Shown: positions 25,116 to 34,010, counted from the stretch's first letter. The stretch: 64,000 nt of DNA from an uncultured Collinsella sp. (GCA_900546115.1 URBQ01000004.1:20167-84166); one strand, 5' to 3'. The notes: generated by a model not told the origin, from the letters alone. Translations and numbers: made by a program.

Positions 25116-26441
25116 ATGAAGGATAAGCTCAATATTGTGATCGTTGGCGGCGGCTCCACGTGGTGCCCTGGCATTCTTAAAGCCCTGACCAAGCACATGG
25201 ACATTCTGCCGCTGAACCGCGTGATGCTCTATGACATCGATGCCGAGCGTCAGCGTCCGATTGGCGAGTTTGGCAAGATCCTCTTCGCCGAGGAGGAGCC
25301 CGGTGTGGAGTTTGGTTACACCACCGATAAGGACGAGGCTTACACCGACGTCGACTTTGTGCTCTGCCAGATTCGTACCGGCGGCTACGAGATGCGTAGC
25401 AAGGACGAGAAGATTCCGCTGCATATGGGAATCATCGGCCAGGAAACGGTGGGCCCCGGCGGCATGGCTTACGGTATGCGCTCCATGCATGACATGGTTG
25501 AGATCGTCAACGACGTTCGCGCTCATAGCCCGGAGGCGTGGATTATCAACTACACCAACCCGGCTGCTATTGTGGCATATGGTCTCGAGCGCGTCCTGCC
25601 CGATGAGCATCGCGTCCTCAACATCTGCGACCAGCCTGTCAACCTCATGCGCTCTTACGGTCGCCTGCTCGGTCGCGATATGAGCAAGACGGAGCCCGTG
25701 TACTTCGGCCTCAATCACTTCGGTTGGTTCAAGCACATCTACGATGAAGAGGGTCATGACCTCGTCCCGCAGATTAAGGAGTACGCGGAGAAGAACGGCT
25801 TCCTTCCTGCCGATGCCGAGCAGCGTGACCAGTCCTGGCTTGATACCTACGCCATGGTCAAGGACATGCTCGAGGACTTCCCCGACTATCTGCCCAACAC
25901 TTATCTGCAGTACTATCTGTATCCCGAGTACAAGGTCGCTCACCTCGACCCCGACTACACTCGCTCCGACGAGGTTATCAACGGTCGTGAGAAGCGCGTG
26001 TTCGCCGAGTGCGAGCGTGTTGCCAAAGTCGGCACCGCAAAGAACTCCTCGGTTGTGCAAAACGACGCTCATGGCGATATGATCGTGGAAATCACCTCGG
26101 CCATTTATCGCAACACCAACAAGACCTTCATTGTCATCGTGCCCAACAACGGCATTATCGAGGGTATGCCCGATGACGCCATGGTCGAGGTCGCGGCAAG
26201 CGTGGGCGCCAATGGCCCGCAGCCCTATGCTGTTGGCAAGATCGGTACCTTCTATCGTGGCCTTATGGAGAACCAGTACGCCTATGAGCGCCTGACTGTT
26301 GAGGCTTGGATGGAGGGTTCCTACGAGAAGGCTCTGCAGGCACTCACGCTTAATCGTCTGGTCGGTGACGCCAAGAAGGCTCGCAAAGTGCTCGACAAGC
26401 TCATCGAGGCCAATAAGGATTACTGGCCGGAGCTTAAGTAG
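25116..26441 (+). CDS. GH4 6-phospho-alpha-glucosidase
   Basis: A 441-residue glycoside hydrolase family 4 enzyme, which uses NAD+ and a divalent metal to cleave 6'-phosphorylated disaccharides by an oxidation-elimination mechanism in the cytoplasm. The NAD motif is VIVGGGSTWCPG (residues 10-19), NPAAIV is conserved, and metal ligands are C171 (in CDQP) and H201 (in NHFGW). The CDxP motif is associated with 6-phospho-alpha-glucosidases such as MalH and GlvA, whereas beta-enzymes have CNxP, so alpha-specificity is favoured; Gln in place of the usual Met is a minor variant. GGAGGG precedes the ATG. It is followed by the PTS permease that would supply its phosphorylated substrate. Confidence 0.88.
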   Translation: MKDKLNIVIVGGGSTWCPGILKALTKHMDILPLNRVMLYDIDAERQRPIGEFGKILFAEEEPGVEFGYTTDKDEAYTDVDFVLCQIRTGGYEMRSKDEKIPLHMGIIGQETVGPGGMAYGMRSMHDMVEIVNDVRAHSPEAWIINYTNPAAIVAYGLERVLPDEHRVLNICDQPVNLMRSYGRLLGRDMSKTEPVYFGLNHFGWFKHIYDEEGHDLVPQIKEYAEKNGFLPADAEQRDQSWLDTYAMVKDMLEDFPDYLPNTYLQYYLYPEYKVAHLDPDYTRSDEVINGREKRVFAECERVAKVGTAKNSSVVQNDAHGDMIVEITSAIYRNTNKTFIVIVPNNGIIEGMPDDAMVEVAASVGANGPQPYAVGKIGTFYRGLMENQYAYERLTVEAWMEGSYEKALQALTLNRLVGDAKKARKVLDKLIEANKDYWPELK

Positions 26442-26470
26442 CTAGTTCCATAGCGCTTGATAACTGTTAT

Positions 26471-26509
26471 GGGGCGTGTGGGCTGTAGAGCTGCACGCCC
26501 CGTTTCTTT
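26471..26509 (+). terminator. intercistronic hairpin with T-tract between GH4 and PTS genes
   Basis: GGGGCGTG (26471-26478) pairs with CACGCCCC (26494-26501), followed by TTTCTTT. It lies 15 bp before the PTS start, so it probably tunes the ratio of the two products as a partial terminator or attenuator. Confidence 0.6.
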
Positions 26510-26523
26510 AAGAGGGGTATCCC

Positions 26524-28086
26524 ATGAACAAAGATGAGCTGCTGGCAAAGTTCCAGCGCCTGGGCAAAGTCCTCATGACGCCTGTCTTGATCCTGCCAAT
26601 CGCCGGCATCCTTCAGGGCTTTGGCAATGCCTTTACCAGCCCCACCCTTACGGCAGCTGTTCCCTGGCTTGCTGCTCCGGGCTTTGCGATTTTCTTTTCG
26701 ATTCTCAAGGCCGCTGCCAGCATCGTTATGAACAACATCCCGGTTATCTTCTCGATTTGTCTCGCCTATGGCTTCGCCAAGTCCGAGAAGGCTACCGCGG
26801 CGCTTTGTGGCTTTTTGGGCTACATGTGCATGAATTCCGTGATGGGCACGTTCCTTACGGCGACTGGCGTTATCGATCCCGCGAATCTTACGACGGGCCA
26901 GAGCACGATCCTCGGCATCACCACGCTCGACACTGGTGTTATCGGCGGTCTTCTGGTGGGTGCAATCGTCGCATGGTTGCATAACCGTTACTACAAGATT
27001 GAGCTGCCTGCCGTGTTCTCCATCTTCAACGGCACGCGCTTTATCCCGGCGGTGACGCTGCTCTCATGCAGCATCCTCGCATTGGTCATGTCCTTTGTTT
27101 TCCCGTTTATTCAGAACGCTCTCGGCGCGCTGTCCGAGTTCATCAAGACTACGGGTGCCTTTGGTGCATTTGTCTACGGCGCCGGCGAGCGCATGCTCCT
27201 GCCTTTTGGCCTGCATCACTTTGTCTATTTGCCGTTCTTCTTCACGTCGCTCGGTGGCGTCGAGACCATCGACGGCCAGACTGTTCAGGGCGCTATCAAT
27301 ATCTACAACGCGATCCTGGGCTCTCCCAGCACGCCGTTTAACATCGAGGTCAGCCGTTTTGTCATGAACGGCAAGGTTATCTTCGCCATGTTCGGCCTGC
27401 CCGGCGCTGCACTCGCCTTCTACAAGACGGCGCTTCCCAAGAACAAGAAGAAGGCCGCGGCGCTCATGATTGCCATTGTGGTGCCTTGCATCCTCTCCGG
27501 CATTACCGAGCCGCTCGAGTACTCCTTCCTGTTTATCGCGCCCATCCTCTACGTGTTCCACGCTCTCATGGCTGGTCTTGCTTATGCGCTGACCTATATC
27601 CTGCAGTTCAACGTGGCCGGTTCCGCATCCTTTGGCGGCCCGCTCTTGTCGTTGATCTTTAACGGCATTATGGGTGCAGCCAAGGGCTCCAACTGGCAGG
27701 TTATCCTGTTCCTCGGCCCCATCTACTTCGTGGTGTACTACTTCGTCTTCAAGTTCATCATCCTTAAGAAGGACCTTAAGACCCCCGGCCGCGAGGAAGA
27801 GTCCGACGATGAGGCCGCAAAGGCTCCCAAGACTGTGATCAGCGACCTCATTCCCGCCATCGTTGAGGCAGTGGGCGGCGACAACAATATTAAGTCTGTC
27901 GAGGCCTGCTTCACCCGTCTGCGCATTCAGCTCAATGACTGTGACAAGGTGGTTGATGACGCCGAGTTTACCGAAAAGCTCGAAGCGCGTGGCATCGTGC
28001 ATGTCAACGGCGGCGTGCAGATTGTCTACGGTAACATGGCTTCTAACTACGCAACCCAGATGCGCGAGCTGCTGGGCATGGAGTAA
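26524..28086 (+). CDS. PTS transporter EIICB, alpha-glucoside (MalX/GlvC-like)
   Basis: A 520-residue phosphotransferase permease. The EIIC domain (about 1-420) begins LGKVLMTPVLILPIAGILQGFGNAF and contains the glucose-family substrate block YGAGERMLLPFGLHHFVYLPFFF and GITEPLEYSFLF. The EIIB domain (about 440-520) has phospho-acceptor C462 in VEACFTRLRIQL. No EIIA domain is attached or adjacent, so a shared EIIA-Glc elsewhere is implied. Together with the GH4 enzyme this forms a maltose-type (or maltulose/trehalulose-type) uptake and hydrolysis pathway. The ATG at 26524 has AGAGGGG upstream. A terminator follows. Confidence 0.92.
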   Translation: MNKDELLAKFQRLGKVLMTPVLILPIAGILQGFGNAFTSPTLTAAVPWLAAPGFAIFFSILKAAASIVMNNIPVIFSICLAYGFAKSEKATAALCGFLGYMCMNSVMGTFLTATGVIDPANLTTGQSTILGITTLDTGVIGGLLVGAIVAWLHNRYYKIELPAVFSIFNGTRFIPAVTLLSCSILALVMSFVFPFIQNALGALSEFIKTTGAFGAFVYGAGERMLLPFGLHHFVYLPFFFTSLGGVETIDGQTVQGAINIYNAILGSPSTPFNIEVSRFVMNGKVIFAMFGLPGAALAFYKTALPKNKKKAAALMIAIVVPCILSGITEPLEYSFLFIAPILYVFHALMAGLAYALTYILQFNVAGSASFGGPLLSLIFNGIMGAAKGSNWQVILFLGPIYFVVYYFVFKFIILKKDLKTPGREEESDDEAAKAPKTVISDLIPAIVEAVGGDNNIKSVEACFTRLRIQLNDCDKVVDDAEFTEKLEARGIVHVNGGVQIVYGNMASNYATQMRELLGME

Positions 28087-28116
28087 ACGACCCACATATC
28101 TATAAAATCCGCGATA

Positions 28117-28153
28117 AAAGGCGGCGGCAGACAATGCGTCTGCCGCCGCCTTT
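28117..28153 (+). terminator. intrinsic terminator after the PTS gene
   Basis: A perfect 16-bp stem (28117-28132 with 28138-28153; arm AAAGGCGGCGGCAGAC), loop AATGC. The T-tract is short. Confidence 0.75.
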
Positions 28154-28169
28154 GAGTTGCTCCACGCGC

Positions 28170-28225
28170 ATTTCGTGTATTTGAAATACACGAAATCGTA
28201 GAAAAGCGTGTATCTGAAATACACG
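28170..28225. promoter_or_regulatory. two palindromes spaced 33 bp
   Basis: A perfect palindrome with 13-nt arms (28170-28196; ATTTCGTGTATTT, centre G, then complement) and a second near-identical one (core CGTGTATCTGAAATACACG at 28207-28225). The shared GTGTAT(T/C)TGAAATACACG starts at 28175 and 28208, exactly 33 bp apart. No gene starts nearby in the correct orientation. The spacing equals that of the blocks upstream of the DUF4143 ATPase. Confidence 0.55.
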
Positions 28226-28316
28226 AAATTGTACTGCCGGAGCTTGCAGGCGGATAAACACTACTAGTATGGGACGGTTTTCACTGGTTGCTCGCCACCT
28301 TGGGCTGTGTTCGTCC

Positions 28317-29570
28317 CTATGCCTGCATCCGGGGCTGTGCTGATTGACGACGGCGCTCCCAACGGGCGAGCTTAATCGTCACCAGCGTAAGCGCCCAGGC
28401 CACAAGCGAGAACGCGGCGCCCACGGCGCCCACGTGTGCAATGCCAATGCTGCTCACCACGGCGCCGCCCACTGCGGTGCCAAACGAAATGCCGACGTTA
28501 AACGCCATGGGTTCTACCGAGCTCGCGAGTACCATCGATTTGGGATGGCGGCTGCGTGCCACGTCCATAAAGTGTGTGATGCACGAGACTGAGAACAGGT
28601 ACATGAGCAGCGCCAAGCTAAAGACAAAGACCAGCGCGAGCGGCATGGTGCCGCCCACGGCAAACAGCCCGAGCAACGCCGCAGCCTGCAGCACAAACGT
28701 CACAAGCAGTGCCTTCATGCCAAAACGTGCGTCGATCCATCCGCCCAGGATGTTCGAGATCAGGCAGAACACGCCGTAGGCCATAAGCGTGGTGCTCGCC
28801 TGAACGGTGCCCATGCCCAGCACCTGCTCAAGATAAGGCGTCACGTAGCCGTAGAACACATAGACCGAGCCTACGCCAAACAAAAAGATGAGCATGCCGG
28901 TGATGATGCTCGGCTCGCGCAGCAGACCCGCCTGCTCGCGAAAGGTGGCAGGCTCGTCGGTTTGCCCAGCGCGCGGCATAAACGCCACGAGCGCTCCGCA
29001 GATCAGAACGGCAAAGGTCAGCGTGCCGTACATGGCCACGTGCCAGTCGAGCGTGTCGGCCACGAACTTGCCAATCGAAGTGACAAAGACCATTGCCACG
29101 GAAAACGCACCATATACCACCGAGATGGCAAGCGAAGTTTGCTGCGGGGACAGCAGCTCGGGGATGTACGTCACGCCCACGGCGAGCAGTGCGCCCGAGA
29201 CAGAGCCCAGGACAATGCGCGAGATAAACAGTACCTGGAAGTTGGGCGCCAACGCCATGACCAGGTTGCCGAGCACAAAGACAATGCTGTAGCACACGAG
29301 CAGCTGGTAGCGGCGGAACCGCCCCGTGCTGAGCGCGAGCACCGGCGTGGCGATAGCGTAGACCAGCGCGAACACGCTGATGAGCTGACCCGCGGTGGCA
29401 AGCGATATGCCGAGTTCCGTTGCCAAGTCGCTTTCGATACCGATGACCACGAACTCGGAGCAGCCGAGCGAGAATCCCAACAGCACGAGCAGCGCCAGGC
29501 AGAGCTTGGTGCGCGCGGGGGAGAGCGCGGCGGCGGTTGACTTACTTTTAGGCGTGGTTGCGGCGGTCAA
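28317..29570 (-). CDS. MFS transporter, DHA1/AraJ-like efflux family
   Basis: A 417-residue, 12-helix major facilitator. The first helices read LCLALLVLLGFSLGCSEFVVIGIESDLATELGISLATAGQLISVFALVYAIATPVLALSTGRFRR, the arrangement seen in AraJ/YdhP/Cmx-type sugar or drug exporters. The later conserved loop is GGWIDARFG. The start is uncertain: the frame is open to a TTG at 29618, but GGAG lies 8 bases before a TTG at 29570, which I have used, and a GTG at 29579 is also possible. It is monocistronic, convergent with the PTS gene and divergent from the LpdD/IDI-like gene. The substrate is unknown. Confidence 0.85.
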   Translation of the reverse strand: MTAATTPKSKSTAAALSPARTKLCLALLVLLGFSLGCSEFVVIGIESDLATELGISLATAGQLISVFALVYAIATPVLALSTGRFRRYQLLVCYSIVFVLGNLVMALAPNFQVLFISRIVLGSVSGALLAVGVTYIPELLSPQQTSLAISVVYGAFSVAMVFVTSIGKFVADTLDWHVAMYGTLTFAVLICGALVAFMPRAGQTDEPATFREQAGLLREPSIITGMLIFLFGVGSVYVFYGYVTPYLEQVLGMGTVQASTTLMAYGVFCLISNILGGWIDARFGMKALLVTFVLQAAALLGLFAVGGTMPLALVFVFSLALLMYLFSVSCITHFMDVARSRHPKSMVLASSVEPMAFNVGISFGTAVGGAVVSSIGIAHVGAVGAAFSLVAWALTLVTIKLARWERRRQSAQPRMQA

Positions 29571-29731
29571 GGTTGTCACTCCAATGTCGCATGAATAAGC
29601 GGGATTCAATCCCTGCAACTCTAACAGAATGTGTCAGGTGCCTGCCCCCTTTGTCGCAGGCTGCGCTTGCCTGTATAGTCGCAATACAGGCGAAGATGGT
29701 CTCAGGTACATCGCGGGCGACAGGAGATCCC

Positions 29732-30679
29732 ATGGGTATGCACACGACAAAGGTTGCAGTGGGCGAGGGCAAGTTTGCGCTCGAGGCCCAGCTGACGGTG
29801 ACGCCGCGAGGCATGGCGGTGTACGCCTGCTCGCCGGAGTTCGCGCACCTGGGCGCTACGGCGCAGGCCATTCCGCGCCCCGAGCCCGGCCGTACGGCGA
29901 CGGTGAGCATCCTGGCTGTCCCGTGCCATCGCGACGAGATCCCGGCGCACGATATCGCGGCGGCGCTGGCCACACGCTTTGGCGTGCCCGTTACGGCGAG
30001 CACAGGTTTTCATGTCGAGCGGGCGAGCAAGGACGACCTGCAGCGCGTGCTCGACACCACCAAGGAACTCATCGCCGCGCTCGAGGAGGTCGCCACGCGC
30101 ATCCTGCGCGCCGGCTGGGATGAGGGCGGCGCAGGTGCCGAGGTCGTGGCGGTCGATGCCGCGACCGGCGAGACGCTCGGATCCGTTGACCGCATCGAGG
30201 CCCATACCGGCGAGGGCATCCTGCATCAGGCATTTCTGACGCTTTTGGTCGAGGGCCAGGGCGAGGGCGCGCGCCTGCTGCTCTGCCGCCGCAGTCCGCT
30301 CAAACGACTGTGGGGCGGCGTGCTGGCGGATGCTTGCGCGGGGCATCCGCTGCCGGGCGAGGACGTCGCCGCCGCCACGGCGCGCCGCATCAACGAAGAG
30401 CTCGGCATTACGCGCGAGCCCGACCAGCTCAAGCACCTCGGTCACGTGGTGTATCGCGAGGACCACGGCGACGACCGCTGCGAGTGCGAGTGGTGCGAGG
30501 TCTACCTTGCCCATGTTGAGCCGGGTGAGCTGCATATCAACCAAGAGGAGATCTCGGAAGTGCGCCGCGTGGCCCCGTCCGAGCTTAAAGGCTACCTGCA
30601 GGGTCACCCCGAGCAGCTGGCCCCCTGGCTCCGCGAGGCTCTGGAGGTCCCCTCCATCCGCGCAGCCCTCGCTATGTGA
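29732..30679 (+). CDS. putative fusion: LpdD-like prenylated-flavin handling domain + type 1 isopentenyl-diphosphate isomerase (NUDIX)
   Basis: A 315-residue two-domain protein. Residues about 150-315 are an IDI-1 type NUDIX isomerase that interconverts IPP and DMAPP. They include LHQAFL (H165), WGGVLADACAGHPLPGED (catalytic C202, metal ligand H205) and CECEWCEVY (E252/E254, matching the ENEVCPV motif of E. coli Idi). Residues about 1-125 (AHLGATAQAIP, VSILAVPCHRDEI, DIAAALATRFG, STGFHVERASKDDLQRVLD) resemble, from memory, LpdD proteins found with UbiD/UbiX gallate decarboxylase genes. The ATG at 29732 follows AGGAG. Downstream lie DASS, ubiD and ubiX genes. UbiX consumes DMAP or DMAPP, so an attached DMAPP-forming domain makes sense. 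The N-terminal assignment is an inference. Confidence 0.7.
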   Translation: MGMHTTKVAVGEGKFALEAQLTVTPRGMAVYACSPEFAHLGATAQAIPRPEPGRTATVSILAVPCHRDEIPAHDIAAALATRFGVPVTASTGFHVERASKDDLQRVLDTTKELIAALEEVATRILRAGWDEGGAGAEVVAVDAATGETLGSVDRIEAHTGEGILHQAFLTLLVEGQGEGARLLLCRRSPLKRLWGGVLADACAGHPLPGEDVAAATARRINEELGITREPDQLKHLGHVVYREDHGDDRCECEWCEVYLAHVEPGELHINQEEISEVRRVAPSELKGYLQGHPEQLAPWLREALEVPSIRAALAM

Positions 30680-30772
30680 AAAAAGACAGTCCCTTTGCCA
30701 CATCCAAACCGTCACAACATTTGATGAAAATCTCGAAAACGGGGAAAAGCGTCGAATGTTGTGACGCTTTTT
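30674..30772. repeat. composite intergenic repeat, copy 1
   Basis: A degenerate REP-like palindrome (30674-30703, ending GTCCCTTTGCCACAT) is followed by a hairpin with CGTCACAACATTTGA (30710-30724) paired to TCGAATGTTGTGACG (30752-30766) and CTTTTTG. A second composite with the same order is at 35579-35697. The hairpin part can act as a terminator. Confidence 0.8.
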
Positions 30773-30839
30773 GTCCAGAGGATCGCTTCTCATCCAAAAA
30801 TCCCGCTTGACTGTATTGCCACAACACAGCGCAACGTAA

Positions 30840-30868
30840 GGGGTGTCCGATAACGGGCGCCCCTTTTT
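30840..30868 (+). terminator. terminator-like leader hairpin before the DASS transporter gene
   Basis: A 10-bp stem GGGGTGTCCG/CGGGCGCCCC (30840-30849 with 30854-30863, two G-U pairs), loop ATAA, followed directly by TTTTT (30864-30868). It lies 54 bp before the DASS start, within what should be the leader. It may be an attenuator, or simply the terminator of a short upstream transcript starting near TTGACT at about 30808. Confidence 0.55.
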
Positions 30869-30921
30869 AAGTGGCAACGTGGCTGCGAATCCGGAGCGCC
30901 CCCAACAAGAAAGGTGGGGAG

Positions 30922-32379
30922 ATGGAAGCGGAAAAGAAGGCGTTTAAGATCACCAAGCGCGAAATTGGCTTTGTGCTGGGTATCGTTGTCTTTTTGCTGG
31001 TGAAGTTTCTTCCTTTGGCGGAGCTGAGCTCGACGGTCGAGCTCACGGTCGGCGGTCAGACCTGTCTGGCGCTGACGCTCGCCACGGTGGTGTTCTGGGC
31101 ATGTGGCGTGGCACAGCCGGGCTTTGTGGGCCTGCTCTACTGCGCGCTGCTTGTTCTGTTCAAGGTGTGCGTGGACGACACGGGCGCCGCGAGCATCTCG
31201 GCGACGGTCGCCTCTACGTTTAGCTCGTGGACCAAAGCCACCATGTGGCTCGTCATCGGCGCCTACCTCATCGCCAGCGCGGTCAAGGAGTCGGGCCTGG
31301 GCGAGCGTATCGCCTATGCGTTCATGCTCAAGTTCGTGCGCGATGCCAAGTCGCTCATCATCTCGATTTTCGCGCTCACCTTTGTGCTGTCGCTACTCAT
31401 TCCGCATCCGTTCCCCCGTGCCTTCCTCATCCTCGCCGTTGTCTCGGTCATCGCCGAGTCCGCCGGCTACGGTGACGACGACCGCGGCAAGCTCGGCTTC
31501 CTTGTGTTTGCCGCTGCTGCCCCCGGCTCCATGTTCTTCCTGACAGGCGACTCCACGCTCAACCCGCTCGTTGCGCAGTACAGCGCCGAGGCCGGCGGCA
31601 TGAGCCCGTCCTTTGTCGACTGGTTCCTGTACATGAGCGTGCCTATGCTGGTCGCGCTGCTGTGCACCCTGTTCCTGGGCCTCTTCCTCTTTAAGCCCAG
31701 CAAGGAGCTCGTCTACGATCGCGAGCAGATCGTGGCCAAGCAGGCCGCGCTCGGCAAGCTCTCCGTCAAGGAGATTCGCACCATCGTGTGGCTTGTCATC
31801 GCCATCGCGCTGTGGCTCACCGTCTCGGGCGATTACATCGGCTGGGTCACCCTGGCCATCGGCGTCTGCCTCGCCATGCCCATCATCGGCGAGGTCCTCA
31901 CCCCCGCCAGCTGGAACGCCGTCGACATCAAGTCCCTCATGTTCCTGACGGCCGCCATGGCCGTGGGTTCCGTGGGCGGTGCCACCGGTATGAACGCCTG
32001 GATCGCCGATGTCGTGCTCCCCAGCTCCGTGCCCGAGAACATCTTCCTGTTCGCCCTGCTTGTCGCCGCGCTCTCCATGGTTATCCATATGTTCATGGGC
32101 TCGGTCATGGCCGTGCTCGGCGTGTGCGTGCCGGCGTTCATCAGCTTCGCGGCCGGCTCCAGCGTGAGCCCGCTCGCCGTGGCGCTCATCGTCTTCACGT
32201 CCATCAACATCCACTACATCCTGCCGTTCCATAACCTGCCGATCCTTATCGGCGAAGGCAAGGACGCCGGCGGCTACACCTCCAAAGAGGCTATGCGCAT
32301 GGGCATTCCCCTCACTGTGGTCGTCTTTATCGTCGTGCTGGTCGAGGCCGCCTGGTTCCACCTCTTTGGCCTGATGTAA
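30922..32379 (+). CDS. DASS (SLC13-type) sodium/dicarboxylate symporter family transporter
   Basis: A 485-residue inner-membrane transporter with about 12 hydrophobic segments. Family features include TMWLVIGAYLIASAVKESGLGERIAYAFM, a first substrate-loop-like stretch GSMFFLTGDSTLNPLVAQY, and the C-terminal repeat SVMAVLGVCVPAFISFAAG with INIHYILPFHNLPILIG. DASS proteins import di- and tricarboxylates or sulfate with Na+. I chose the ATG at 30922 (MEAEKKAFKITK) with AAAGGTGGGG upstream. The next gene is ubiD, 143 bp on. The likely role is to supply the carboxylic acid that UbiD decarboxylates, possibly in exchange for product. The substrate is unknown. Confidence 0.86.
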   Translation: MEAEKKAFKITKREIGFVLGIVVFLLVKFLPLAELSSTVELTVGGQTCLALTLATVVFWACGVAQPGFVGLLYCALLVLFKVCVDDTGAASISATVASTFSSWTKATMWLVIGAYLIASAVKESGLGERIAYAFMLKFVRDAKSLIISIFALTFVLSLLIPHPFPRAFLILAVVSVIAESAGYGDDDRGKLGFLVFAAAAPGSMFFLTGDSTLNPLVAQYSAEAGGMSPSFVDWFLYMSVPMLVALLCTLFLGLFLFKPSKELVYDREQIVAKQAALGKLSVKEIRTIVWLVIAIALWLTVSGDYIGWVTLAIGVCLAMPIIGEVLTPASWNAVDIKSLMFLTAAMAVGSVGGATGMNAWIADVVLPSSVPENIFLFALLVAALSMVIHMFMGSVMAVLGVCVPAFISFAAGSSVSPLAVALIVFTSINIHYILPFHNLPILIGEGKDAGGYTSKEAMRMGIPLTVVVFIVVLVEAAWFHLFGLM

Positions 32380-32474
32380 GCGGTCGAGCGCTTGGGCTGT
32401 AAGCAGCCGAGTGCTCGAACTGCGAGTGGCCGAGCGTCCCATCTATGAGCGCCGCGGCCCCACTACGTTACCCA

Positions 32475-32500
32475 GCCCGGCGGCATCCTCGCCGCCGGGC
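32475..32500 (+). promoter_or_regulatory. GC-rich hairpin just upstream of the ubiD ribosome binding site
   Basis: GCCCGGCGGC (32475-32484) pairs with GCCGCCGGGC (32491-32500). AAAGGAG for ubiD begins 10 bases later. There is no T-run, so it is a stabilising or translational element rather than a terminator. Confidence 0.45.
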
Positions 32501-32522
32501 GCTCTCCCGAAAGGAGCATGCT

Positions 32523-34010
32523 ATGTCCACTACCGATGCTTCCCAGATCCACGACCTGCGCTCCGCGCTCGACTTTTTGCGCGAGATGCCGGGCCAGCTG
32601 CTCGAGACCGACACTCAGGTCGACCCGGACGCCGAGGTCTCGGGTGTCTATCGTCACGTCGGTGCCGGCGGCACCGTTATGCGCCCGACCAAAGAGGGCC
32701 CGGCGATGGTCTTCAACAACGTCAAGGGCTTTGACGATGCCAAGGTCTGCATCGGCATGCTTGCCAGCCGCAAGCGCGTTGCCGCCCTGCTCGACCTGGA
32801 CGAGGAGCACCTGGGCCTCGAAATCGGCAAGCGCTTCGAGAACCTGATCGCGCCCGAGCAGATCGCCGAGGGCAAGCATGTCGACTGCCAGGAGGTCGTG
32901 TACAAGGCGACCGACGAGGGCTTTGACCTGCGCAAGATCGTCCCCGCTCCCACCAACACGCCCGTCGACGGCGGCCCCTACATCACCATGGGCCTCGCCT
33001 ACGGCACGAGCCCCGACGGCTCCCAGTCCGACGTGACCATCCACCGCTTCTCCTGCGTCGACAAGGACAAGCTCGCCATGTGGATCACTCCGGGTAGCCG
33101 TCACCTGGGCGCGTTCTTTGACGAGTACTGCCAGCGCGGCGAGGACATGCCCATCTCCATCTCCATCGGCCTGGACCCCGCCGTGTACATGTGCTGTGGC
33201 TTCGAGGCGCCCACCACGCCGCTCGGCTTTAACGAGCTGCAGATCGCCGGCGCCCTGCGCGGCCACGCCGTCGAGCTTGCCGACTGCGTCACCGTTCCGC
33301 AGAAGTGCATCGCCAATGCCGAGTATGTGCTCGAGGGCTACCTCATGCACGACGAGACCATCAACGAGGACGTCAACGGCCACGGCTACGCCATGCCCGA
33401 GTTCCCCGGCTACACCGGTGGCGCCAAGGTCTGCCCGGTGATCAAGATCACCGCCGTCACCACGCGCGTCAATCCCATCATGGAGAGCTGCATCGGTCCC
33501 TCGCACGAGCACGTGTCCATGGCCGGCATCCCCACCGAGGCATCCATCTACAAGATGGTCGAGACCGCCATCCCGGGCCGCCTGCTCAACGTCCACGCTG
33601 CCCCCTGCGGCGGCGGCAAGTTCGTTGCCATCATGCAGTTCAAGAAGTCGAGCAAAAATGACGAGGGCCGTCAGCGCAACGCCGCCATGCTCGCCTTCTC
33701 GGCATTCTCCGAGCTCAAGCACGTCATCCTTGTTGACGAGGATGTCGATATCTTCGATATGAGCGACGTGATGTGGGCCATGACCACGCGCTTCCAGGCC
33801 GACGTGGACCTCATCACCATCCCCGGTTGCCACTGCCACGTGCTCGATCCGTCCAACGACCCCGCGTTCGACCCCACGATCCGCGAGCACGGCATCGCCT
33901 GCAAGGCCATCTTCGACTGCACGGTTCCGTTCGACCTCAAGAAGAACTTCATCCGCTCGCAGTTCATGGAGATCGACAAGGACAAGTGGGCCAAGGAGAT
34001 TGCTTTCTAG
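32523..34010 (+). CDS. UbiD-family prenylated-FMN-dependent decarboxylase
   Basis: A 495-residue UbiD-fold decarboxylase that should bind prenylated FMN and catalyse reversible (de)carboxylation of an aromatic or alpha,beta-unsaturated acid. Family blocks are VVYKATDEGFDLRKIVPAPTNTPVDGGPYITMGLAYG, IHRFSCVDKDKLAMWI, the active-site segment GFNELQIAGALRG, CIANAEYVLEG (Glu-rich prFMN site region), ESCIGPSHEHVSMAGIPTEA, and HVILVDEDVDIFDMSDVMWAM. I chose the ATG at 32523 (MSTTDASQIHDLRSALDFL) with AAAGGAG upstream; a nearby ATG at 32519 is out of frame. It is followed 33 bp later by ubiX, which makes its cofactor. This looks like a catabolic decarboxylase locus rather than ubiquinone synthesis, because no other ubi or men genes are near. 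Confidence 0.9.
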   Translation: MSTTDASQIHDLRSALDFLREMPGQLLETDTQVDPDAEVSGVYRHVGAGGTVMRPTKEGPAMVFNNVKGFDDAKVCIGMLASRKRVAALLDLDEEHLGLEIGKRFENLIAPEQIAEGKHVDCQEVVYKATDEGFDLRKIVPAPTNTPVDGGPYITMGLAYGTSPDGSQSDVTIHRFSCVDKDKLAMWITPGSRHLGAFFDEYCQRGEDMPISISIGLDPAVYMCCGFEAPTTPLGFNELQIAGALRGHAVELADCVTVPQKCIANAEYVLEGYLMHDETINEDVNGHGYAMPEFPGYTGGAKVCPVIKITAVTTRVNPIMESCIGPSHEHVSMAGIPTEASIYKMVETAIPGRLLNVHAAPCGGGKFVAIMQFKKSSKNDEGRQRNAAMLAFSAFSELKHVILVDEDVDIFDMSDVMWAMTTRFQADVDLITIPGCHCHVLDPSNDPAFDPTIREHGIACKAIFDCTVPFDLKKNFIRSQFMEIDKDKWAKEIAF

